Shown one piece after another: positions 51,115 through 58,751 of a stretch of DNA of 64,000 nt. This stretch comes from Anaerolineaceae bacterium. GTDB lineage: Bacteria > Chloroflexota > Anaerolineae > Aggregatilineales > Phototrophicaceae. The first letter of the stretch is position 1. Every line of letters begins with the position of its first letter. Location of the stretch: contig WGMX01000038.1 in assembly GCA_016124855.1 (NCBI GenBank), positions 1 to 64,000 of the forward strand, written 5' to 3'. A model generated the notes under the pieces. That model ran no database searches, was not told the DNA's origin, and saw only the letters and a list, made by a program, of their open reading frames with translations. Position numbers and translations under genes: made by a program.

Positions 51115-52199
51115 GCGAACGGGTACTAACAGACACGTTAGATTTTGAACTGCCGCCTGAACTTGAAGCGACTGTCCCGCCCGAAGCGCGTGGATTGACT
51201 CGCGATTCGGTGAAGCTCATGGTGTCTTATCCAGCCGACAATCGGGTTATCCATACCCAGTTTAACAAGATTGCTGATTTTCTGGTGGCGGGTGATGTGG
51301 TCGTCATCAACACCAGCGGCACATTGAACGCGGCATTTTCTGCTAAACGTTCAGATGGCAAAGCCTTCGCGATTCATCTCTCGACACATTTGCCAACAGA
51401 TGAATGGATTATCGAAGTGCGCCAACCGGACGACATCGGAACCAAACCCTTTTTTGAGGCGCAAGTTGGCGAGGTATATCAACTATCCGGCGGCGGAAAT
51501 GTCACCTTAATTGAACCGTTTGGTGTTCCCTTGAACGGACGTATCCGCTTGTGGCGGGCTGAACTCAAACTGCCCATGACGCTGGATACGTACCTCAAGC
51601 ACTACGGCAATCCGATTCGTTACCGCTATGTGCCGCAGTCGTGGGACAGCCGCTATTATCAAACCGTTTATGTGACCGAGATGGGCAGTGCGGAAATGCC
51701 CTCGGCAGGCCGCGCCTTTACGCCGGAAATCATCACGCAGTTGTGTGCAAAAGGAGTATTGGTCGTCCCGCTGCTGTTACATACCGGTGTTTCCAGCATG
51801 GAAGAACACGAACTGCCTTATGCCGAATATTACGGCCTTCCAGCCGTCACAGCCCGCGTCATTAATTTGGCTCACGAAAACGGCGGACGGGTAATCGCCG
51901 TCGGCACAACCGTTGTACGAACACTCGAAACGGTTGTTGATGAAACAGGTTTGGTTCATGCGGGTGAAGGTTGGACGGAAACCATCGTCACCCCGCAGCG
52001 CGGCGTTAAAGTGGTTGACGGACTGCTTTCGGGGCTGCACGAACCGAAGGCCACCCACTTAGCCATGTTAGAAGCGCTTGCTCCGCGTCAACATCTCGCC
52101 AAGGCTTACGGCGAGGCGCTTGAGCAAAGCTATCTGTGGCACGAGTTTGGCGATTTACACCTCATCCTCAACCCACCACGCCCGACTCAAGCCAAGTAA
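51111..52199 (+). CDS. QueA-like protein (S-adenosylmethionine:tRNA ribosyltransferase-isomerase family)
   Basis: A 362-residue member of the QueA family, which transfers ribose from SAM to 7-aminomethyl-7-deazaguanine in tRNA. Conserved parts are VVVINTSGTLNA, YYQTVY, RVIAVGTT.VRTLE and KVVDGLL. Motifs that are nearly invariant in true QueA differ: PTAGLHF is PSAGRAF (197-203), and LHVGAGTF is LHTGVSSM (223-230). It is therefore a divergent paralogue that may act on another substrate. It is translationally coupled to the SDR-VOC gene. Confidence 0.8.
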   Translation: MSERVLTDTLDFELPPELEATVPPEARGLTRDSVKLMVSYPADNRVIHTQFNKIADFLVAGDVVVINTSGTLNAAFSAKRSDGKAFAIHLSTHLPTDEWIIEVRQPDDIGTKPFFEAQVGEVYQLSGGGNVTLIEPFGVPLNGRIRLWRAELKLPMTLDTYLKHYGNPIRYRYVPQSWDSRYYQTVYVTEMGSAEMPSAGRAFTPEIITQLCAKGVLVVPLLLHTGVSSMEEHELPYAEYYGLPAVTARVINLAHENGGRVIAVGTTVVRTLETVVDETGLVHAGEGWTETIVTPQRGVKVVDGLLSGLHEPKATHLAMLEALAPRQHLAKAYGEALEQSYLWHEFGDLHLILNPPRPTQAK

Positions 52200-52253
52200 T
52201 CGAACCAAAACCTTCTTGAAAACACCCCCACATTGATAAAAGCGGGGGTCATA

Positions 52254-52316
52254 GATTATCATCTCAACCTTTCCGGTAATGCGTGGATGCCGATCTTGCC
52301 ACGGCAGGTGATAATC
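52254..52316 (+). promoter_or_regulatory. Structured leader of the MBOAT gene
   Basis: GATTATCA (52254-52261) pairs perfectly with TGATAATC (52309-52316), two bases before the ATG. Inside, CGTGG (52282-52286) can pair with CCACG (52299-52303). The outer stem covers the AGGTGAT ribosome-binding region, so folding would limit translation. An upstream CCCCC/GGGGG hairpin (about 52223-52249) may end the QueA-like transcript. Confidence 0.4.
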
Positions 52317-52317
52317 G

Positions 52318-53751
52318 ATGTTTGTCTCATTGGAATTTTGGCTGTTCGTCGCGGTTACACTACTTCTCTACTACCTCATACCCGGCAAATGGCAAAACTT
52401 GCTGTTGTTAGTGGCGAGTTATCTCATTTATGCTTATCTCGAACCGGGATTTGTGCTGCTGTTGGCGGCAATGACCCTATTTAATTTTTGGATTGCGCGT
52501 TTTATCCAATCCAACGCGCCGCATCACCGACGTTATTTTTGGGCGGCGGTCATCGTCAATGTGGGTGTGCTGGCGCTGTTCAAATATGGGTTGGGTATCC
52601 CCGAACTGGTCAATCCGCTTCTCAACAAACTGGGATTGCCCAATGAGGTGCTGACGGTAAATTTGCTGCTGCCTTTGGGCTTATCGTTTTATTCATTCAG
52701 GGCTTTGGCTTATGTCTTTGACATCAACAACCAGCTCATCAAGCCGGAAAATAGTCTTGTCGATTTTGGTTTATATATTGCCTTTTTTCCACAGATTGTG
52801 GCCGGGCCAATCGTGCGTCCTCAACCCTTCATCACGGCATTAAAAAACCGGCGCAGCTTGACTCAAGAGCGGCTCGTAGACGGTATCACCTTCATTTTCA
52901 TGGGATTCTTTTACAAGGTCGCCATTGCTGACCCGCTGTTTACCACATTGCAATCGTCTGCCACCAACATCGGCACTTTATCCTCTGCCGATGCATGGTC
53001 GGCGCTCATCCTCTATACCGTCCGTATCTATGCCGATTTCGCCGGATATAGTTTGCTGGCCATTGGCGTTAGTGTCTGGTTTGGTTTGCCGGTTGTGGAA
53101 AACTTTCGCCAACCTTATTTTTCGCGAACGGTGAGCATCTTTTGGGATCGCTGGCATATCAGCCTTTCAACATGGATTCGGGATTACACCTTCTATCCCA
53201 CCAGCCGCTTTTTATTACGCCGTTTAGGTAATCAATGGGCGCGTACTATTCAAGTCATCGCCCTCATCATTTCGATGACCATCAGCGGAATGTGGCATGG
53301 AACAGGTTGGACATTTGTTGTGTGGGGCGCACTGCATGGCGTATACCTTTCGCTTGAACGCCTCTTTTTCCCGAAGGTGCGGGTAAAGCCCAAAAAAGTG
53401 ACATGGCGTTTTTGGGTGCAGGGCGCGCTTGGAATGACGGTCACGTTGATAGCCGTCAGCGCGGCATGGGTCTTCTTCCGTGCCGATACCCTTTCCGACG
53501 CATTTATTTTTTTTGAACGTCTATTTTCTTCTAATCCCTTCGATACCATAAACGCGTTATGGTGGATTAAAGTTCTCGTTCCCATCGCGCTGCTGCTCAT
53601 CATCGACCTTCCGCAGTTGCTCACAGACAATGCACTGGTTTTGTGGCGCTTACGATCAATTTGGCGCATCGCACTATGCACCATCATGCTGCTCGGTATA
53701 TTCATTTTTGGAAGCCAAACCCATGCGCCGTTTATTTATTCCGGATTCTGA
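52318..53751 (+). CDS. MBOAT family O-acyltransferase (AlgI-like)
   Basis: A 477-residue membrane protein with about ten to twelve spans. The segment FWDRWHISLSTWIRDYTFYP near residue 278 and the active-site histidine in SGMWHGTGWTFVVWGALHG near residue 325 are diagnostic. Family members transfer acyl groups across the membrane onto polysaccharides. The two SGNH-like genes that follow are the usual partners that finish the transfer, so an exopolysaccharide or cell-wall glycan is a likely target. It overlaps the next gene by 29 bases. Confidence 0.92.
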   Translation: MFVSLEFWLFVAVTLLLYYLIPGKWQNLLLLVASYLIYAYLEPGFVLLLAAMTLFNFWIARFIQSNAPHHRRYFWAAVIVNVGVLALFKYGLGIPELVNPLLNKLGLPNEVLTVNLLLPLGLSFYSFRALAYVFDINNQLIKPENSLVDFGLYIAFFPQIVAGPIVRPQPFITALKNRRSLTQERLVDGITFIFMGFFYKVAIADPLFTTLQSSATNIGTLSSADAWSALILYTVRIYADFAGYSLLAIGVSVWFGLPVVENFRQPYFSRTVSIFWDRWHISLSTWIRDYTFYPTSRFLLRRLGNQWARTIQVIALIISMTISGMWHGTGWTFVVWGALHGVYLSLERLFFPKVRVKPKKVTWRFWVQGALGMTVTLIAVSAAWVFFRADTLSDAFIFFERLFSSNPFDTINALWWIKVLVPIALLLIIDLPQLLTDNALVLWRLRSIWRIALCTIMLLGIFIFGSQTHAPFIYSGF

Positions 53752-54778
53752 GTCCGCGAGAACCATTCCCCGATTAGCCACGCTGTTATTGTCAGTGCTG
53801 GTTGTGCTGATCGCAACGGACAGGGCAGTCGGTTACATCATCCCTAAAATCACCATCGAGCCGCCCTTTATCCTACGCTTGCAGAATGTACCGGGGGTCG
53901 AAAAATTGTGGGATTTTGCACAAACCGGCGTTGAACCGATTGTCTTTACAGGCAGTTCGCAGCTTTATATGGGAATCTCTTCTCGAGTGTTTAATGAAGA
54001 AATAAAACAAATCACCAATGACGACGTGCCGTCCGTCAACATCAGCATATGGGGCGGAGTCGCCGCTATTCAGCATGATTTAATAAAAAATCTGATTATT
54101 CCGAATCATCCGAAAATTATTCTGTATGGTGTTGAAGCACGAGCCTTGTCTACCGAGGCTCAATATTCGCCCGAAGTGGATGATTTCCGCAATAAGCCTT
54201 TGGGCTATGCCGTTTCGATTCAATCCGATGCGGAACGGGCTTTGCTGCTGTGGCTGCTTCAGCATTCCAATTGGGTGCGTTACCGTGATAATTTGCGCGA
54301 CTGGTTAACCGGTGCGCGGCAAATCAACCAACTTGAATTCGACCCGACGGACTTGGATGAGTTAGGCCATTTGAAAAACCCGAATATACATGATCGTGAT
54401 CCCAGCAGCATCTGGGGCTTCATGCACTTCGCGGCGGATGACGTTCCTCGTCAATTATTGGAGAGCATTGTATCAAGCTGTAAACAAAACGGCGTACAAT
54501 GTGTTCTCTTGAATATGCCGCTGCATGAACTGGCCTATCAAACCATTACCGAAACTGATGAAGCCGGTTACCGCAGTGTGCTGCAAGAGATCGGGCTGCC
54601 AATCTGGGATTTCAATACTGCGTCGTGCCGGAAAATTTTGGGTGATGAGTCATTTTATAATCTGAATCATCTGAATGAGCATGGCGCAACCATATTCTCC
54701 AAGATGGTCGCCGATGTTTATGCCAAGGTGTTTTTCAATTTACCGATTAGCGGGAATGCGAACTGCGCCACCTATTAA
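53723..54778 (+). CDS. SGNH-like membrane-anchored protein, copy 1 (Asp of DxxH replaced)
   Basis: A 351-residue protein with one N-terminal membrane span (about residues 16-40) and a soluble external domain. The SGNH block I motif is VFTGSSQ with Ser78/Ser79. The late motif that should read DxxH is NLNH at 313-316, so the catalytic Asp is Asn. It is a tandem paralogue of 54822-55892, starting inside the MBOAT gene. Probable partner of the acyltransferase, as AlgJ/X or DltD-type proteins are; it may be a non-catalytic subunit. Confidence 0.82.
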   Translation: MRRLFIPDSESARTIPRLATLLLSVLVVLIATDRAVGYIIPKITIEPPFILRLQNVPGVEKLWDFAQTGVEPIVFTGSSQLYMGISSRVFNEEIKQITNDDVPSVNISIWGGVAAIQHDLIKNLIIPNHPKIILYGVEARALSTEAQYSPEVDDFRNKPLGYAVSIQSDAERALLLWLLQHSNWVRYRDNLRDWLTGARQINQLEFDPTDLDELGHLKNPNIHDRDPSSIWGFMHFAADDVPRQLLESIVSSCKQNGVQCVLLNMPLHELAYQTITETDEAGYRSVLQEIGLPIWDFNTASCRKILGDESFYNLNHLNEHGATIFSKMVADVYAKVFFNLPISGNANCATY

Positions 54779-54821
54779 TGGATGAAGCGAACGGTGCTGT
54801 TCAAAGCTGGAAGCCAAATTT

Positions 54822-55892
54822 ATGCATCATTTGTTTATTCGGGATTCTGAGCCGCCACGAACGATTTCCAGACTGTTGATGGCTGTCTTGGGAATGGTTG
54901 TCTGCCTCGTTGTGGTTGATCGGGTACTAGGCTTCGTCCTTCCACGATTGACCATCGAGCCGCCGTTTATTTTGCGCCTACAAAACGTGCAGGGTGTGGA
55001 ACGGTTGTGGGCAATGAACGCCGAAAATATTAAACCGGTTGTGTTCACAGGCAGTTCAATGATACACACCGGATTGTCGCCGCATATCTTTGATGACCAA
55101 GTGAAGGCCGTTTCGGGAAAGACTGTAAATTCGGTAGACATCAGCGTGTGGGGTGGGGTCATCACTTCACAGCGCGAGATGATTCAGAACCTGATTATTC
55201 CCAACCATCCACAGGTCATCATCTATGGCATTGAAATGCGGGCGCTACTGCCTGCTGCTCAAGAGCCGGATGCCGAAGGCATGGAAGATTTCCACAACAA
55301 GCCGCTGGGTTATGCCGTGTCTCGTCAGTCTGGTATTGAGCGGGATGTGCTGCTGTGGTTAATGCGATACTCCAATTTATTTCGTTACCGCGATAACATA
55401 CGCGAATGGCTAACGGCCAAGCGGGAAATCAACTTTCTTGGATATTCACCTGATGCTGTTGATGATCGCGGTCATTACCGTGATGTAGCCATTTTTCCGC
55501 GTGATCCGGTGTTGATTAAAGGCTACTTTACACCTTTTTCGGTCAGCGACGATACCCGTCAAACCATGTCCGCTATTGGGGCAACCTGCAAACAAAGCGG
55601 TGTTCAATGTATTTTGTTGAACATGCCGATTCATGAGACGGCCTTTCAGTACATAACGGGCGAGGATGTGGCACTGTATAACGGGGTTCTGCGTGAAGCC
55701 GGCCTGCCGGTATGGGACTTCAACACCGAACAGTGCCGGCGTTTGCTCGGTGATCAATCCTACTTCGATATTATCCACCTGAACGAAGCCGGTGCAGAAA
55801 TCTTTTCCAAGTGGGTTGCAGATGTTTATGCACAGGTGTTTTTTCAGCAGCCGTTACAGGGTGATGTGGCCTGTGCGAAGTTGAATTCTTAA
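54822..55892 (+). CDS. SGNH-like membrane-anchored protein, copy 2 (intact DxxH)
   Basis: A 356-residue paralogue of its upstream neighbour, with the same layout: an N-terminal span, the shared TIEPPFILRLQNV segment, VFTGSSM with Ser78/Ser79, SVDISVWGGV and a late DIIH at 316-319. The catalytic Asp and His are therefore both present. The ATG has no strong ribosome-binding site. It should sit outside the cytoplasm and transfer or hydrolyse acyl groups supplied by the MBOAT protein. Confidence 0.82.
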   Translation: MHHLFIRDSEPPRTISRLLMAVLGMVVCLVVVDRVLGFVLPRLTIEPPFILRLQNVQGVERLWAMNAENIKPVVFTGSSMIHTGLSPHIFDDQVKAVSGKTVNSVDISVWGGVITSQREMIQNLIIPNHPQVIIYGIEMRALLPAAQEPDAEGMEDFHNKPLGYAVSRQSGIERDVLLWLMRYSNLFRYRDNIREWLTAKREINFLGYSPDAVDDRGHYRDVAIFPRDPVLIKGYFTPFSVSDDTRQTMSAIGATCKQSGVQCILLNMPIHETAFQYITGEDVALYNGVLREAGLPVWDFNTEQCRRLLGDQSYFDIIHLNEAGAEIFSKWVADVYAQVFFQQPLQGDVACAKLNS

Positions 55893-55956
55893 GTTCGTTT
55901 TTAGGGTACAATCCACCCTATATACCCGTTTATTTATTGAATGAAAGATTGAATCA

Positions 55957-57048
55957 ATGGCAAAAATGCTGCTTTTCGTTGGTACGTATACCGAACCATT
56001 ACCTCATGTTCCAACTGCACATGCTGAGGGCATTAATACCTACAGTTTTGATCCGACAACCGGCAAAATCGACTACTTGAGTTCGACTCATGGCATTGAT
56101 AACCCGACTTATACCACTGTTGACCGTGCCGGGAAGCATCTGTACGCGGTGTGTGAATTCGAAGGCGGGCGGGAAAATGTGTGTGCGGCCTTCAAAATTG
56201 ATCGTGACACAGGCATATTGTCGCTGATTAATGAGATACCGACTTTAGGTGATGCAAGCTGCTTTGTGACGGTTGACCACAGCGGAAAATACGTGATGGT
56301 TGCCAATTATGCTGGCGGAAAAACGGCCATTATGCTGCCAATTCGTGAGGATGGTGGCTTGGGCATGGTCAGTGAAACGGTGCAGCATGAGGGCCGGAGC
56401 GTGAATGAGGAACGGCAAACCAGTCCACATGGACATTGTATTTTGCCTGATCCAAATAACAACTACGTGGTCGTGGCTGATCTGGGCATCGACCAACTGG
56501 TGCGGTACAAACTAGATGCGTCCAACGGCAAATTGATTCCGGCTTTTGAAGGCAGTGTCAAATTGGATGCCGGTTCCGGGCCAAGACATTTTGTCTTCCA
56601 TCCAAGCGGGGAATTTGTCTATGTCTTGAGTGAACTTTTAGCGACGGTGACGGTCTTTAGTTACGATGCGGTCAGCGGCATGATGCACAACTTACAGACC
56701 ATATCCATGCTGCCAGAAGGTTATGATGGGCAGAAGTGGGCGGCGGCCATTCGGATTACAGCCGATGGACGGTTTGTGTATGGGTCAAATCGTGGGCATG
56801 ACAGCCTTGCCATGTTTGCGGTGGATCAGCAAAGCGGGCAGTTGACTTCATTGGGTTTCCAATCCACCGGTGGCAAAGTGCCAAGAGACTTCAATATTGA
56901 CCCGACAGGCCAATGGCTGTTGGCGGCTAATCAAGCGACGGATACGGTGGTGACCTTCAAAATCAACCCGACAACCGGCGTTTTAGAAGAAACCGGTATT
57001 GTGGCGGAAGTGGCTACACCAGTCTGTTTGACGTTTTTGATGACCTAA
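55957..57048 (+). CDS. Lactonase family beta-propeller protein (6-phosphogluconolactonase-like)
   Basis: A 363-residue seven-bladed propeller of the YbhE/Pgl type. Repeated blade motifs include PTYTTVDRAGKHLYAV, YVMVANYAGG, HCILPDPNNNYVVVADLG, GPRHFVFHPSGEFVYV and FNIDPTGQWLLAANQ. Family members open sugar lactones, which would fit an organism using many sugar dehydrogenases. No signal peptide is seen, so it is probably cytosolic. It lies 64 bases after the SGNH gene but is functionally unrelated to it. Confidence 0.88.
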   Translation: MAKMLLFVGTYTEPLPHVPTAHAEGINTYSFDPTTGKIDYLSSTHGIDNPTYTTVDRAGKHLYAVCEFEGGRENVCAAFKIDRDTGILSLINEIPTLGDASCFVTVDHSGKYVMVANYAGGKTAIMLPIREDGGLGMVSETVQHEGRSVNEERQTSPHGHCILPDPNNNYVVVADLGIDQLVRYKLDASNGKLIPAFEGSVKLDAGSGPRHFVFHPSGEFVYVLSELLATVTVFSYDAVSGMMHNLQTISMLPEGYDGQKWAAAIRITADGRFVYGSNRGHDSLAMFAVDQQSGQLTSLGFQSTGGKVPRDFNIDPTGQWLLAANQATDTVVTFKINPTTGVLEETGIVAEVATPVCLTFLMT

Positions 57049-57201
57049 AAACAAAATTGCCTGATAAACAGGTGATAACAGACAACATTACGGATAATAT
57101 TACAAAAACTGTGCCTTTCTATCAGGTTCACAAGAGGTCAGTTTGCCTAGATGAAGGAAAATGGTCGTGAGGAAAGTTGGAAGTACCTTAGACCTTTCTC
57201 T
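57049..57201. other. Gene-free stretch before an IS remnant
   Basis: No gene or clear structure seen. It is A/T-rich and follows the lactonase stop. No T-run hairpin could be identified as that gene's terminator. Confidence 0.4.
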
Positions 57202-57558
57202 AACCTCAGTTCGGGATAAACTTCAAGGTTTGAAGATCGGGAGCTAAGGCAGATGTTTCTTGGGTTGGTGACAATAAACCATCAAACCAACTACCAGATT
57301 AGCTAAAAAATTGGCGAGAGTATTCAATCTAAGAAATATTCTTCAATTGGTCTGTGATGGTCTCCAATATACTGCGTTTGCACAAGAGCAGCTTGTCGGA
57401 TTCTAAGATCAAGCAGTTCCTGTGCAAACACCATCCGAAAATTATCGACATAGCAAATCCTTCCAGTAAACTCATTTTGGATACCTATAGGCTTAGTCTG
57501 TCAACCAGAGGGTGACTTTTCTTTCACGAGAGACACATCCTTATCCCGAATTCAGGTT
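57202..57558. mobile_element. Decayed IS982-like insertion element with terminal inverted repeats
   Basis: The ends are an imperfect inverted repeat: AACCTCAGTTCGGGATAA (57202-57219) and, on the opposite strand, AACCTGAATTCGGGATAA (57541-57558), 16 of 18 matching. Inside is a broken transposase C-terminus (57249-57440, minus). At 357 bases it is far shorter than a full element (about 1 kb), so an internal deletion has occurred. Clear target duplications were not found. The right repeat supplies the stop codon of the membrane-protein gene at 57552. Confidence 0.7.
57249..57440 (-). pseudogene. IS982-type transposase, C-terminal remnant
   Basis: On the minus strand the frame reads DKLLLCKRSILETITDQL then KNIS, a stop, and IEYSR; after a frameshift it continues FLANLVVGLMVYCHQPKK. 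This order is the conserved C-terminal end of IS982-family transposases (a KRS-I-E-T/S-DQLKNISQIEHSRHRS-like block, then FLVNL-GLIAY-QPKKP). One Gln codon has become TAG and a small deletion breaks the frame. It cannot make an active enzyme. Confidence 0.72.
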
Positions 57559-58301
57559 ACATTAGTAACGCTTCCCTTCGGCGTTTCCAATTTCGCTAAT
57601 GCTCTAATTAAGTCCTCTAAAATATTCCCCCTGCGATCTTCTGATAAAGCCTCGCTTCTTTTAAATGCCGCTAATAATCTCCAAGTAGTATTTAATTCAT
57701 CAGAAACTTTATTAAGCCTCTGGAAGTTAAGTCTATAGATAATTAGGGCTGAAGCGGAGATAAATTCTGTAATTAGACCAGCTATCGTACTCAAGTTTGC
57801 GTTTGCTACAGTCAGACCGAACATTTGCCCAGTTGCACCGATGAGAATGACAACAAGTCCAAGTGTCATAAATACTGCCGACATAGCAAATCCTTGTATG
57901 GTTTGTCCTCTTAAAATATCATAATTTTTCCCAAGTTGCTGAAATGCTTGTTCTAAGTCTCCTAAACTCTCCATAGGGAGAAGTTCAGATTTTATCTGTC
58001 TACCTTCAGTTCTATATTCCAAAAAGACCATTATAATTCCGAAGCCGATAGCAATTGGCCCGACTAACGCAAGAATTGTTTTCATGGGTTCTTCAAAACC
58101 GCTGGTTGAAATGTTAGCTAAGAGATATATAAGTAGCCCTACAATTATGAGTGCAAAACCTCGGCTTTTTGACATAAGGTAATTTATAGGATTCATGATA
58201 GTCATAGATGATTCTTGATTTTCATTTGTATCTGTTTTAGATGCTCCGCTTTTTTCTCCCATATTGTCTTCAGAATTTGTTTTTTCATCTACTGGTTTCA
58301 T
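57552..58301 (-). CDS. Membrane protein resembling the TRADD-N-associated transmembrane family, 3' end altered by IS
   Basis: A 249-residue protein. Residues 1-40 are polar; two spans follow at about 48-68 and 74-94, and two more at about 142-162 and 168-190. A helical C-terminal part ends at residue 249. The NLSTIAGLITEFISASALIIYRLNFQRL segment strongly recalls the two-span membrane module associated with TRADD-N domains in bacterial conflict proteins. The last Thr codon and stop lie in an IS terminal repeat, so the original C-terminus may have been lost. It is more A/T-rich than its neighbours. Confidence 0.65.
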   Translation of the reverse strand: MKPVDEKTNSEDNMGEKSGASKTDTNENQESSMTIMNPINYLMSKSRGFALIIVGLLIYLLANISTSGFEEPMKTILALVGPIAIGFGIIMVFLEYRTEGRQIKSELLPMESLGDLEQAFQQLGKNYDILRGQTIQGFAMSAVFMTLGLVVILIGATGQMFGLTVANANLSTIAGLITEFISASALIIYRLNFQRLNKVSDELNTTWRLLAAFKRSEALSEDRRGNILEDLIRALAKLETPKGSVTNVT

Positions 58302-58625
58302 TTTTTACCCTTATATTATTGAGAGATTTTCTATACTGTGATTTGTGTCTGTCGTCAAAAAAATAGGCTACATAAAGACCAAATAGTGGGAATAGTTTAA
58401 CGCACTTTGAGGCAAAACCTGTAGGAGCTTAACCCGAACTGACGTTTTCCTGCTGATTCGTCGAATATGTCGCATCATGAAGCATGCAAGTGAGGGAGCT
58501 TAAAGGTTTGAAAAGACATATCACATTCAAACCGAAAATTAATTTGCGATAAGAACTTTTGTGCTATTGTAGTGTATTGTGAGATTGGGGTTGTAACTGC
58601 AACAATTACAACATTTGAGGGAGAA

Positions 58626-58687
58626 GATTCGGAAATCCGTCAAGAACGCACTTCTGAATTTTAAGAAATTGAAGAATTTTCCGAATC
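58626..58687 (-). terminator. Long hairpin downstream of the GH1 operon
   Basis: GATTCGGAAA (58626-58635) pairs perfectly with TTTCCGAATC (58678-58687), and the enclosed A/T-rich sequence can pair further. It follows the GH1 stop by about 65 bases on the minus strand. Lacking a T-run, it is a weak candidate for terminator or mRNA-end protection. Confidence 0.45.
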
Positions 58688-58705
58688 ATAGCTGACAACT
58701 TCATC

Positions 58706-58733
58706 GCCGCTTTTGCTGCTTTCGCCGCATATT
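58706..58733. repeat. 28-base segment shared with 162-189
   Basis: GCCGCTTTTGCTGCTTTCGC and the next eight bases are identical to the left-edge copy beside the IS3-type gene, and similarity continues with one mismatch. Both copies lie just past the 3' end of a minus-strand operon, in the same orientation. Confidence 0.65.
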
Positions 58734-58751
58734 CCGCATTTGGCTGGCGAC

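Larger units (their letters stand above)
58302..58751. other. Gene-free region between the membrane protein and the GH1 operon
   Basis: No gene. It holds a hairpin with perfect 10-bp arms (58626-58687) and, at 58706-58733, a 28-base segment identical to 162-189. Promoter signals for the minus-strand membrane protein may lie near its left end, but none is clear. Confidence 0.5.
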
